Shown here in pieces: positions 1-7,918 of a DNA stretch of 64,000 bases (its first letter is position 1; each line of letters opens with the position of its first letter). The stretch is from positions 1-64,000 of the forward strand of contig CAZLWK010000001.1 in NCBI GenBank assembly GCA_964563395.1, in the 5' to 3' direction. Origin of the DNA: JBEVOS01 sp964563395 (lineage in GTDB: Bacteria; Pseudomonadota; Alphaproteobacteria; Caulobacterales; Aquidulcibacteraceae). Both the position numbers and the translations under genes were made by a program. The notes beneath the pieces are model-generated. The model was given only the letters and a program-made list of their open reading frames with translations. It was not told the origin of the DNA and did not search any database.

Positions 1-480
1 CAGCGCGATCGGATCGGCGCCGGCTGTCGGCCCGGTCGGCGCGGCGCGCGGCGCGCCGGGATTGAAGAAGCCGCCGCTGGCCACGGGCCGGGCGGGGGCA
101 GGGCGCGGGGCGCCGGTGGCGCGGGCGATCTCGTCGGCCAGGGCGCGCCATCCGGCGAACGTGTCCTCGCCGCGCCAGCCGGTCAGATCGATCGTGGGGG
201 CGGCGGAAAATTCCGCCGGAGCATGCGCGTTCTGCATGCGCGCATTGATCAGCTTGCCATTGTCGAGCGCGAAGGCGGCCTCGGCGGCGATGTCCTCGGC
301 GGTCGCCGATTGCGGCGACCAAAGCGCCACCGCCGCGCTCGCCTGGCCGATCGCCTGGCGCAGCGCGTCGCCCGGCGGCAGCTCGATGATCGGCGTGAGC
401 CCCATGCCGCGCAGCTTCTCCGCCAGCGCGCGGGCCGGCGGCGCGTTCTCCGCCGCGTGGATGATCACCACAGACGCCAT
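1..480 (-). CDS. TIR-like domain protein, partial (C-terminus beyond window)
   Basis: The frame is open from an ATG (complement of 478-480) to the window edge, giving 160 visible residues and no stop. The first 120 residues alternate strands and helices as in a TIR fold: strand ASVVIIHA at 2-9, strand TPIIEL at 29-34, strand AAVALWS at 49-55, then a helix TAEDIAAEAAF. Glu67 in that helix lies near where TIR NADases carry the catalytic Glu, but the WxxxE context of classical TIRs is absent. After about residue 124 the chain becomes Pro/Ala/Gly-rich, like the linker of the dual-TIR protein at 5875-7110. It is divergent from ispA. The TIR assignment is by pattern only; another flavodoxin-like fold is possible. 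Confidence 0.55.
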   Translation of the reverse strand, partial: MASVVIIHAAENAPPARALAEKLRGMGLTPIIELPPGDALRQAIGQASAAVALWSPQSATAEDIAAEAAFALDNGKLINARMQNAHAPAEFSAAPTIDLTGWRGEDTFAGWRALADEIARATGAPRPAPARPVASGGFFNPGAPRAAPTGPTAGADPIAL

Positions 481-667
481 GCATTCCCCCGGTCACGCCG
501 CCCAGCGCGCTCTGCGCCTGCGCGCGGCGGACACCTTACGTTCACGCCATCTTTGCCCGCTCGCCTTCGCGATTGGAAGAGCGGGGCGCAGAGACCGGCG
601 CGCGCGGTCCCGGTTTGCACGCTCGGCGACACCTGCTAACGCGAACGCCCTCCAATATGGACGTTCC

Positions 668-1555
668 ATGTCGCCCTTCGAAGCCCGCCTCGCCGACGCC
701 GCCAGCCGCATCGCCGCCGGCCTCGACGCGCTCCTGCCCAAGCCGCAAGGGCCCGAGGCCCGCCTCGCGCACGCCATGCGCTATGCCGCGCTCGCGCCGG
801 GCAAGCGTCTGCGTCCCTTCCTGACATTGGAGACGGGGCGGCTGTTCGACGCGGACGAGAACGCGCTTCTTCGCGTCGGCGTCGCCACCGAGTGCGTGCA
901 GACCTATTCGCTCGTCCATGACGATCTGCCCTGCATGGACGATGACGATCTGCGCCGCGGCCAGCCGACAACGCACAAGAAATTCGATGAGGCGACCGCG
1001 CTTTTGGCCGGCGACGCGCTCCTGACGCTGGCGTTCGAAATCCTGGCCGATCCGGCCACCCATCCCGATCCGCAGATGCGCTGCCTCCTGATCGCGGGTC
1101 TGGCCAGGGCGTCCGGCCCCGCCGGCATGGTGGCTGGGCAGATGATCGATCTGGCCGGCGAGGCGATCGGCGACGATCTCATCCAGATCACGCGGATGAA
1201 CCGGCTGAAAACCGGGGCGCTGATCGCCTATTCGGTGGATTCCGGCGCGCTCCTGGGCGGCGCCTCGGAGGATGCGCGCGGGGCGCTCACCCGCTACGCC
1301 CACGATCTGGGCCTCGCCTTCCAGATGGCCGACGATCTGCTCGACGCCGAGGGCGATCCCGCCCTCATGGGCAAGGCGGCCGGCAAGGACCGGGAGGCGG
1401 GGAAGAACAATTTCGTCACGCTCCTGGGCGTCGACCAGACGCGCGAGCGCGTGAAGATCCTGGCCGATCAGGCGAAACGCCACCTTGGTCTCTTCGGTCC
1501 CCGGGGCAAGGTCTTGTCAGAGGTCGTCGATTTCGTCCTAGATCGCCGGTACTGA
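668..1555 (+). CDS. ispA: Polyprenyl (farnesyl/geranylgeranyl) diphosphate synthase
   Basis: Condenses isopentenyl diphosphate with allylic diphosphates to make the C15/C20 precursors of quinones, carotenoids and undecaprenyl carriers. The 295-aa length fits the family. Visible motifs are GKRLRP near residue 45, the first aspartate-rich motif DDLPCMD at 85-91 followed by RRGQPTTH, GDALL, and the second aspartate-rich motif DDLLD in the last quarter. The open frame runs back to base 62, but homology starts only at this ATG; the upstream part is antisense to the TIR-like gene. The dxs gene follows 49 bases downstream, so the two steps are probably co-transcribed. Exact chain length cannot be read from sequence alone. 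Confidence 0.93.
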   Translation: MSPFEARLADAASRIAAGLDALLPKPQGPEARLAHAMRYAALAPGKRLRPFLTLETGRLFDADENALLRVGVATECVQTYSLVHDDLPCMDDDDLRRGQPTTHKKFDEATALLAGDALLTLAFEILADPATHPDPQMRCLLIAGLARASGPAGMVAGQMIDLAGEAIGDDLIQITRMNRLKTGALIAYSVDSGALLGGASEDARGALTRYAHDLGLAFQMADDLLDAEGDPALMGKAAGKDREAGKNNFVTLLGVDQTRERVKILADQAKRHLGLFGPRGKVLSEVVDFVLDRRY

Positions 1556-1604
1556 TAGGGAAGGCGCTCGGAAAGCGGCGCGACAATAAGGAAACACCGC
1601 GCGC

Positions 1605-3524
1605 ATGAGCCCGCCCACACCGCTGCTCGACAAGGTTCAATGGCCCGCCGATCTGCGCGCCCTGCCTGAGAGCGACCTGCCCCAGCTCGCCGAGGAGCTG
1701 CGCGCCGAAACGATCGACGCCGTCTCGCAGACCGGGGGCCATCTCGGCGCCGGCCTCGGCGTCGTCGAGCTCACCGTGGCGCTGCACTATAATTTCGAAA
1801 CGCCCAAGGACATCGTCATCTGGGACGTGGGCCATCAGGCCTATCCGCACAAAATCCTCACCGGCCGGCGCGACCGTATCCGCACGCTGCGCCAGGGCGG
1901 GGGATTGTCCGGCTTCACCAAGCGCAGCGAGAGCGCATACGACCCGTTCGGCGCCGCGCATGCCGGCACCTCGATCAGCGCCGCCCTCGGCTTCTGCGCC
2001 GCGCGCGACGCGGCGGGGCGCGACAATCACGTCATCGCCGTGATCGGCGACGGCTCGCTCTCATCCGGCATGGCCTATGAGGCGATGAACAATGCGGCGG
2101 AGACCACAAAGCGCCTCATCGTCATCTTGAACGACAACGACATGTCGATCTCGCCGCCCGTCGGCGGCATGAGCTCTTATCTCGGACGGCTCGTTTCCTC
2201 GAAAACCTATCGCCGCATCCGCAAGGCGGCGAAAAGCGTCGCCGAGCATCTGCCCCAGCCGATCCATGACGTGGCGAAGAAGGCCGAGGAATATGCGCGC
2301 ACGATGGTGACGGGCGGCACGTTCTTCCAGGAACTCGGCTTTCATTATCTCGGCCCGTTCGACGGCCACGATCTCTCGGTGCTGAATTTCGTTCTGCGCA
2401 ACGCCAAGGAGATCAATGACCGCCCGGTGCTGATCCATGTCGTCACCAAGAAGGGCAAGGGATATGGCCCGGCCGAGGCGGCGGCGGACAAATATCACGG
2501 CGTGTCGAAATTCGACGTGATCACCGGCGAGCAGGCGAAAGCGAAGCCCGGCCCGCCGCAATACACAAAGGTGTTCGCGCAGAGCCTCATCAAGATCGCC
2601 GAGACCGATCCCAAGATCGTCGCCATCACCGCCGCGATGCCGACCGGCACCGGGCTCGATCTCTTCGCGCAGAAATTTCCCGAGCGTTCGTTCGATGTCG
2701 GCATCGCCGAACAGCACGCGGTGACGTTCGCCGCCGGCCTCGCCGCCGATGGGATGAAGCCGTTCGCGGCGATCTATTCCACGTTCCTGCAGCGCGGCTA
2801 CGACCAGGTCGTCCATGACGTGGCGATCCAGAAGCTGCCCGTGCGCTTCGCGATCGACCGGGCGGGCCTCGTCGGCGCCGATGGCGCGACGCATGCGGGC
2901 TCGTTCGACATCGGCTATCTCGGCGCGCTGCCGGGCTTTGTGCTGATGGCGGCGAGCGATGAAGCGGAATTGGCGCGCATGGTCGCCACCTGCGCGGCGA
3001 TCGACGATTGCCCCAGCGGCGTGCGCTTTCCGCGCGGCGAAGCGGCTGGCGTGGAGATTCCCAAGGAGCTCGCCCCGCTCGAGATCGGGCGCGGGCGCAT
3101 CGTGCGCGAAGGCACGAGCGTGGCGATCCTCTCCTTCGGCGCGCGCCTCGGCGATGCGCTCAAAGCCGCCGATCGTCTGGGCGCGATGGGGCTTTCAACC
3201 ACGGTCGCGGACGCGCGCTTCGCCAAGCCGCTCGATGAGGGTCTCATCCGCCGTCTCGCGGCCGAGCATGAAGTGATGATCACGCTCGAAGAAGGCGCGG
3301 TCGGCGGTTTCGGCGCGTTCGTGCTGCATTATTTGGCGAAGGAGGGCGCGCTCGATCGCGGCCTCAAAATCCGCACGCTGACGCTGCCGGACGTGTTCCA
3401 GGATCAGGACACCCCCGCCGCCATGATCCGCGCCGCCGGCCTCGACGCCGACGCGATCCTCGCCGCCGCGCTCGCGGCGCTGGGGCGGAATGATTTGCGG
3501 GGGGAAGTGGCGGGGCGGGGTTAG
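1605..3524 (+). CDS. dxs: 1-deoxy-D-xylulose-5-phosphate synthase
   Basis: First enzyme of the MEP isoprenoid pathway: thiamine-diphosphate-dependent condensation of pyruvate and glyceraldehyde 3-phosphate. At 639 aa it is full length. The N-terminal half has GHVGHQ-type sequence (WDVGHQAYPHKILTGR) and the ThDP motif GDGSLSSGMAYEAMNN. The transketolase pyrimidine domain has DVGIAEQHAVTFAAGLA, and a transketolase C-terminal domain follows (SFGARLGDALKAADRL). A purine-rich Shine-Dalgarno region (AAGGAAA) lies before the ATG. It follows ispA directly. Its stop codon overlaps the left copy of the 9-bp inverted repeat that bounds the low-GC TIR-ParA insert. Confidence 0.96.
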   Translation: MSPPTPLLDKVQWPADLRALPESDLPQLAEELRAETIDAVSQTGGHLGAGLGVVELTVALHYNFETPKDIVIWDVGHQAYPHKILTGRRDRIRTLRQGGGLSGFTKRSESAYDPFGAAHAGTSISAALGFCAARDAAGRDNHVIAVIGDGSLSSGMAYEAMNNAAETTKRLIVILNDNDMSISPPVGGMSSYLGRLVSSKTYRRIRKAAKSVAEHLPQPIHDVAKKAEEYARTMVTGGTFFQELGFHYLGPFDGHDLSVLNFVLRNAKEINDRPVLIHVVTKKGKGYGPAEAAADKYHGVSKFDVITGEQAKAKPGPPQYTKVFAQSLIKIAETDPKIVAITAAMPTGTGLDLFAQKFPERSFDVGIAEQHAVTFAAGLAADGMKPFAAIYSTFLQRGYDQVVHDVAIQKLPVRFAIDRAGLVGADGATHAGSFDIGYLGALPGFVLMAASDEAELARMVATCAAIDDCPSGVRFPRGEAAGVEIPKELAPLEIGRGRIVREGTSVAILSFGARLGDALKAADRLGAMGLSTTVADARFAKPLDEGLIRRLAAEHEVMITLEEGAVGGFGAFVLHYLAKEGALDRGLKIRTLTLPDVFQDQDTPAAMIRAAGLDADAILAAALAALGRNDLRGEVAGRG

Positions 3525-3525
3525 C
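3517..3525. repeat. Left copy of 9-bp inverted repeat flanking the TIR-ParA insert
   Basis: GGGGTTAGC, overlapping the dxs stop codon, is the exact reverse complement of GCTAACCCC at 5301-5309, which overlaps the stop of the last insert gene. Both lie exactly at the borders of the low-GC segment. It could be a scar of insertion or chance in GC-rich gene ends. Confidence 0.4.
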
Positions 3526-3575
3526 GCTTTTCGCAACCTGTCGTTATCATTGCACGTGGGTAATGGGGACCTACG

Positions 3576-4886
3576 ATGCAGTATGCAGCTTTCATAAGCT
3601 ATTCAAAGAAAGACAGACCAAAGGCGCGACGACTTCATGCAGCGCTCGAGAAAGCTGGTCTGCGCTGCTGGATGGACGATAGTCAAATCCAGGTCGGCGA
3701 TGAACTTACGCCAGCCATCAAGCAAGCAATCTCTGATTCAGCCTGCTTTGTGGTTCTTCTGAGCCAGCATTCAAACGTCTCTGATTGGGTGCGCAAGGAG
3801 TGTCAGTTCGCACTTGAACTGCAGAAGCGTCGCTACATCATTGCGATTGGAGGCACCGAGCCATCTGATCAATTCGATGAGCAGTTCCGCGATCTCGTTA
3901 GAATCGATGCGGGTCAGCGTCTAACGGGCGGCGCTAAAGCGCGGATCATTGCCGATGTTTGGGCGTCGCATCGCAACAGAATTCCGGTAGTGTCAGTTTT
4001 GAACATGAAAGGAGGCGTCGGCAAAACGACGCTTTCTTACCATCTCTTTGGATGCATGCATGATCGTCGGAAGGTGAGCACATTGCTTGTCGACCTGGAC
4101 CCGCAGCACAACCTTTCGCAGCTCATGGTGCCATTGCCCCAAATGGAGCAGGCATGGAGCCTGGGAAAATCCGTAATGAGCATGTTTGAGCCTTCGCAAG
4201 TTCAAGGATTTCCACCCCCTGATATCGACCTTCAAAATTTCTCGTTTTCTGGTGAACTCGCCATCCCGGATCAAATCACCATTCCAGTGAAGCCGCGCCA
4301 TCCTCGTAGGCCTCGTCTTGACCTGTTGTTGGGTCATTTTGAGATCATCAAATACAGCCTGACCTCCGCAGCGCCGCATCGCGAAGCGCTGATCAAAAAT
4401 TTCAAAGGGTTCATCGAGGCCGCGAAAAAGCACTACGGTTTAGTCGTGATCGATCTCAATCCCGGTGCATCCTTTCTTACGGAACTCGCTCTTTCAGTTT
4501 CGACCCATATCCTCGCCCCTGTCCGGCCGGACAGGTACAGTCGTCGAGGGCTGGTTCTCTTGGATAGGCTGATCGATAAGGCATTCCGTTTGTCCGCTGC
4601 GCCACAGCGCATTGCCCTCGTCAACGGCTACCATCGGTCCGGCAATCAGGCGCTACTTGAAGGAGAGAACGAAGTAATCGCGGACATCGCCACTTCATGG
4701 CCGCGTGTCCTCGAATCAAAGATTGGCATAAGCGATCTTTTGCAAGCTCGGCCGCGTCCGGCGAGGGAGGACAACGACCTTACTTATTGGATGGCTCATA
4801 AAAGCTTTCATCCGGGCGGCATCGCCATTCGTCGCGAACTTGAAAAAGCGGCAGACGAACTAGCTAGAGAATTGGAGGTTGCATGA
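3576..4886 (+). CDS. TIR-ParA fusion: N-terminal TIR domain plus ParA/Soj-type ATPase
   Basis: 436 aa with two clear modules. Residues 1-135 are a TIR domain: AFISYSKKD at 5-13, CWMDDSQI at 31-38, and SDWVRKECQ at 69-77 with Glu75 at the catalytic position of TIR NADases. Residues 137-436 are a ParA-type P-loop ATPase: deviant Walker A KGGVGKTT at 145-152, Walker A' LLVDLDPQ with Asp173 and Asp175, Walker B VVIDLNPG with Asp293. It overlaps the next gene by ATGA. G+C is visibly low: line 4201-4260 counts 26/60, against 42/60 for line 3001-3060 inside dxs, suggesting horizontal transfer. ParA modules dimerise on ATP, so a model in which the ATPase senses and the TIR cleaves NAD+ is plausible but inferred. 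A partition role is less likely without a ParB or parS. Confidence 0.85.
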   Translation: MQYAAFISYSKKDRPKARRLHAALEKAGLRCWMDDSQIQVGDELTPAIKQAISDSACFVVLLSQHSNVSDWVRKECQFALELQKRRYIIAIGGTEPSDQFDEQFRDLVRIDAGQRLTGGAKARIIADVWASHRNRIPVVSVLNMKGGVGKTTLSYHLFGCMHDRRKVSTLLVDLDPQHNLSQLMVPLPQMEQAWSLGKSVMSMFEPSQVQGFPPPDIDLQNFSFSGELAIPDQITIPVKPRHPRRPRLDLLLGHFEIIKYSLTSAAPHREALIKNFKGFIEAAKKHYGLVVIDLNPGASFLTELALSVSTHILAPVRPDRYSRRGLVLLDRLIDKAFRLSAAPQRIALVNGYHRSGNQALLEGENEVIADIATSWPRVLESKIGISDLLQARPRPAREDNDLTYWMAHKSFHPGGIAIRRELEKAADELARELEVA

Positions 4887-5305
4887 ACCCCGAATCTATT
4901 GCGGCTTTGAAGAAGCTTATGAGGGGCAAGACAGGGCTATCACTGGAAGATGTACTTGCAATCAGTGACGATCTACGGCGCACCAGCCGAGATGAGTTAA
5001 GGTCTGCGCTGGAAACCAAGCCAAAGTCCAAAGGTCGGGGGCCAGTTACCAAGCCGGACTGGCTCCTCGCGATGGAGCTCGCTAAGTCGCGTCTGAGGTG
5101 GTCGGCGTCTGAATCCGTGCATAAACTGGTTCAGGTCGCCGCCGATGAAGGTCTCATCGAAGAAGACATCCTAGCCGGAAAGAAAAAGACACCGAGTTTT
5201 CAGGTGGTGGCAAAAAAGATCGCCGCAAATGACAACGGCGAGCGTCTTTGTCGAGTGTTCGTGCGCGAGGTCGACCGAATTGAACGGGAATACCGCCTCG
5301 GCTAA
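4883..5305 (+). CDS. Hypothetical partner of the TIR-ParA fusion
   Basis: 140 aa, translationally coupled to the TIR-ParA gene by an ATGA overlap and preceded by GGAGG at 4874-4878. I recognise no domain. It is charged and looks mostly helical, with a Lys-rich stretch around 53-59, a WLLAMELAKSRLRWSASES helix near 65-83, and a C-terminal segment ending in a RVFVREVDRIEREYRLG helix. It shares the low GC of its neighbour. In ParA operons a small helical gene in this position is often a centromere-binding or adaptor protein; in toxin or defence operons it could be a sensor or inhibitor. Neither can be decided here. Confidence 0.8.
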   Translation: MNPESIAALKKLMRGKTGLSLEDVLAISDDLRRTSRDELRSALETKPKSKGRGPVTKPDWLLAMELAKSRLRWSASESVHKLVQVAADEGLIEEDILAGKKKTPSFQVVAKKIAANDNGERLCRVFVREVDRIEREYRLG

Positions 5306-5309
5306 CCCC
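5301..5309. repeat. Right copy of 9-bp inverted repeat flanking the TIR-ParA insert
   Basis: GCTAACCCC is the inverted partner of 3517-3525. It overlaps the stop codons of two convergent genes. Confidence 0.4.
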
Positions 5310-5535
5310 CCACCAACTCCCGCAAACTCTTCCTCCTCCGCCTTGGCTTCGCCGGCTTCGCGCTCAAAATCCGCACCATCGCCTTGTCGATGAATTCATC
5401 GCCGTGGCCGCGCGCGGCGAGGAAATCCATCAGCGCGATCGGGCTCATGCGGCGCAGCGGCGGATAGCTGAGCGCGTTGCGCAGGTGCAGCGCTTCGGTG
5501 CGGGCGCGGAGCGTTTCCACGAGATCGGGGCTCAT
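5302..5535 (-). CDS. Hypothetical small basic protein
   Basis: 77 aa. A helical N-terminal part (PDLVETLRARTEALHLRNAL) is followed by a basic tail ending RRRRKSLRELVGG. I do not recognise a family. GC-rich codon use matches the chromosome, unlike the convergent gene at 4883-5305, whose stop overlaps this one. It therefore probably marks resident sequence on the right of the insert. Confidence 0.55.
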   Translation of the reverse strand: MSPDLVETLRARTEALHLRNALSYPPLRRMSPIALMDFLAARGHGDEFIDKAMVRILSAKPAKPRRRRKSLRELVGG

Positions 5536-5721
5536 GTGGAGAAGCTAGCCGATTCGAGCGGGCGCGGGCGAGCGTCAGGCGTAAAGATTTGGTGAAGCCG
5601 AACCCGCGCCCTCCGGCGTGACAGACCGGCGATTTCGCCCGCGCGCGGCGCCTTGAATCCGTCCAAGAACAGGGAAAACCTATGTCCAGCGCCACACGCA
5701 GCGGGCGCGAAGGAGGCGATC

Positions 5722-5808
5722 ATGGCCAAGGGTCAAATGCGCAAGACCAAGGAAGCGCGCAAACCGAAAAAGGAAAAAGCCGCAAAGACCGCCGCCGGCA
5801 AGAAATAG
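5722..5808 (+). CDS. Very short Lys/Ala-rich conserved-type protein (28 aa)
   Basis: An ATG with an excellent Shine-Dalgarno (AGGAGG at 5711-5716) opens a 28-codon frame beginning MAKGQMRKTKEARKPKKEK and ending KTAAGKK. From memory, short proteins beginning MAKGQMR followed by lysines occur widely in proteobacteria without known function, so this is likely a real gene and not noise. The high positive charge suggests RNA or DNA contact, but that is only inference. Confidence 0.65.
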   Translation: MAKGQMRKTKEARKPKKEKAAKTAAGKK

Positions 5809-5874
5809 GCGCGCGCGGCGTCGGACCAAGCGCGGCGCGCTGGCCTTGGGCGCCGCCCATGCTAAACCGCGCCC

Positions 5875-7110
5875 ATGACGGTCTTCATCGCGCACGCGCC
5901 GCAGGACAAGGACACCGCCGAGGCGCTTGAGCGCTTCCTGGAGCGGCGCGGCCTTTTCGTGGAGCTGGAGAACGGCGAGCAGGCGTTCCGGCCGCTGCAA
6001 TTCAATGACACCGTGGTCGCGCTCGTCTCCAAGGACAGCGTGTTCTCGCCCTGGCGGTTGCGCTTCGAGCAGCGCACGCTCGGCGCCTGGGCCGAGCAGA
6101 AACTGATCCTCGTCAAGCTCGACCATCATTTCGCGCCGGTGGGCCTGCGCGATCTGCCCTTCATCGACGCCAGCTTCGAGGCCCAGCGCGAGTTCGCCTG
6201 GGGCAAGGTCCATAAGGAGATCGCCGACCAGCAGATGCGCGCGCGCACGCCGCCGCCCGCGCCGTCGAGTGCGCCGTCCAGCGTTCCGCCCACAGGCGGC
6301 GTGGACGCTGAAGGCGACGACGCGTTCGCCCGCTCCGCGCCGCAGGCGCCGCCATCGGCGCCGCCGCAAGCGCGCGGCGGCGGCGGGCTTTGGGCCGCGC
6401 TCTTCGCGCTCGCGCTCATGCTGCCGGGAATCGCCGCCGGCGCGCTGATCGGCGCGATCTGGCTGGTGAACCGGATCGGGCCCGCGCCCGGCACGTTCGC
6501 GCGTACGCTGGAGGACGTCGACGCTTTCGGCGTGCGCTATGGCATGGCGCCGGGCCTGCTCGCGCCGCTGGCGCTCGCCGCGCTCGCGCTCGCCGGGGCC
6601 GCCTTCGCCTTCATCCTGGCGCGCGCCATCGCCGCGCTCCTGCCGCGCCGCGCAAGCCCGTGCGCCCGCGCGAAAGCCGCGCCCGCGCCGCAAGCCGAGG
6701 CCGGCGCCGAAGCCGAGCGCGACATCGTCTTCGTCTCCTACGCCCGCGCCAACGCCCCCCTGGTTTTGCCCGTGGTCAAGGAAATCCAGAAGCAGGGCGG
6801 CAATCTCTGGGTCGATCAGGACAATCTCGGCGGCGGCGAAAGCTGGGCCGGCGAGATCGTCCGCGCCATCCGCACCGCCGAGGGCGTGTGCGTGATGTGC
6901 TCGGCCGCCGCCTTCGAGAGCGATCATGTGAAGCGCGAAGTCTATCTCGCCGACCGCTACAAGAAGCGGCTCCTGCCGGTGTTCATCGAGGCGGCCGAGC
7001 CGCCGGAGGATTTCGAATATTTCTTCGCCGGCGTGCAGCATCTGAAATTGTTCGAAACGCCAGAGGCCGAACGCGCCGCCGCTCTGTCGCGCGCCATCGG
7101 CGCGGCTTGA
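5875..7110 (+). CDS. Membrane protein with TIR-like domains at both ends
   Basis: 411 aa. Residues 1-125 form a TIR-like domain: TVFIAHAPQDKD at 2-13, strand TVVALVS at 46-52, and SPWRLRFEQ with Glu65. A Pro/Ala-rich linker (126-170) leads to two hydrophobic segments, about 172-199 and 226-257. Residues 282-405 are a second, more typical TIR domain: DIVFVSYARAN at 283-293, LWVDQDNL at 311-318, and SDHVKREVYLA with Glu355 at the catalytic site. If both ends are cytosolic this is a membrane-anchored TIR pair. GC and codon use match the chromosome, so it appears resident. The enoyl-CoA hydratase gene follows after 10 bases. Function is unknown; NAD+ cleavage or scaffolding is possible. Confidence 0.8.
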   Translation: MTVFIAHAPQDKDTAEALERFLERRGLFVELENGEQAFRPLQFNDTVVALVSKDSVFSPWRLRFEQRTLGAWAEQKLILVKLDHHFAPVGLRDLPFIDASFEAQREFAWGKVHKEIADQQMRARTPPPAPSSAPSSVPPTGGVDAEGDDAFARSAPQAPPSAPPQARGGGGLWAALFALALMLPGIAAGALIGAIWLVNRIGPAPGTFARTLEDVDAFGVRYGMAPGLLAPLALAALALAGAAFAFILARAIAALLPRRASPCARAKAAPAPQAEAGAEAERDIVFVSYARANAPLVLPVVKEIQKQGGNLWVDQDNLGGGESWAGEIVRAIRTAEGVCVMCSAAAFESDHVKREVYLADRYKKRLLPVFIEAAEPPEDFEYFFAGVQHLKLFETPEAERAAALSRAIGAA

Positions 7111-7120
7111 GGAGAACCCC

Positions 7121-7918
7121 ATGACGCTCGCGCCCGATCCCGTCGTGCTCGATGTTTCGCCCGAGGGCGTGGCCGTCGTGCTGATCAACCGCCCCGCCAA
7201 GCGCAACGCCTTCGACGAATTGGTCATCGCCGGCCTCAAGGACGCGTTCGAGACGCTGAAGGGCGCCGACCATGTGCGCATCGTCTTCCTGAAGGGCGCG
7301 GGCGATACGTTCAGCGCCGGCGCCGATCTCGATTGGATGCGCCGCCAGGGCGAACGCTCCACCCATGACAACGAGGTCGACGCGCTCGACCTCGCGCGCA
7401 TGCTGAAGGCGCTGCACGACCTGCCGCATTTCACCGTCGCCCTGGTGGACGGCGCCGCCATGGGCGGGGGCGCGGGGCTCGTCGCCGCCGCCGATTGGGC
7501 CGTCGCCACCGCGCGCGCCCAGTTCCGCTTCAGCGAGGTGCGCCTCGGCCTCACCCCGGCGACGATCAGCCCCTACGTTGTGGAGGCGATCGGCGCACGC
7601 CACGCGCGCGCCCTCTTTGCATCGGCGCTGCCGTTTGACGCGGCGGCGGCCTTGCGCTTCGGGCTGATTCACGAAATCGTCGAAGATGCGAGCGGACTGG
7701 ACGGCGCCATGAAGCGCCTCGGCGGGCTCGCCTTCGAGAACGCGCCCGGGGCGGTGGCCGATGCCAAACGCCTCGTCGCCGCGGTCGCGCATAGGGAGAT
7801 CGACGAGTCCGTGCTGAAGGACACCGCAAAGCGCATCGCGGCCCGCAGAGCCTCTCCGGAGGGGCGCGAAGGGCTCGCCGCCTTCCTGGAACGGCGCAAG
7901 CCGTCCTGGGACCGGTGA
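7121..7918 (+). CDS. Enoyl-CoA hydratase/isomerase family, methylglutaconyl-CoA hydratase-like
   Basis: 265 aa crotonase-fold protein. Oxyanion-hole elements are FSAGADLDWM near 66-75 and VDGAAMGGGAGLVAAAD near 110-126; the acidic residue in SEVRLGLTPATISPYVVEAIG is retained. The AGADLDWM and ATISPYVVEAIG signatures resemble methylglutaconyl-CoA hydratases of leucine degradation, but no other leucine-pathway gene is beside it, so substrate is uncertain. AGGAG precedes the ATG. Its TGA overlaps the GTG of the next gene. Confidence 0.85.
   Translation: MTLAPDPVVLDVSPEGVAVVLINRPAKRNAFDELVIAGLKDAFETLKGADHVRIVFLKGAGDTFSAGADLDWMRRQGERSTHDNEVDALDLARMLKALHDLPHFTVALVDGAAMGGGAGLVAAADWAVATARAQFRFSEVRLGLTPATISPYVVEAIGARHARALFASALPFDAAAALRFGLIHEIVEDASGLDGAMKRLGGLAFENAPGAVADAKRLVAAVAHREIDESVLKDTAKRIAARRASPEGREGLAAFLERRKPSWDR

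Noticed and set aside
62..667. N-terminal extension of the ispA frame
   Set aside because: It is antisense to the TIR-like gene and has no prenyltransferase homology; the family begins at the ATG at 668.
3576..5305. Plasmid partition (parA-parB) cassette
   Set aside because: ParA is fused to a TIR domain and the partner has no ParB or ribbon-helix-helix signature; no iterons or rep gene nearby.
5680..7554. 624-aa minus-strand frame across the dual-TIR and hydratase genes
   Set aside because: It runs antisense to two clear genes and consists of Arg/Gly/Ala-rich low-information sequence.
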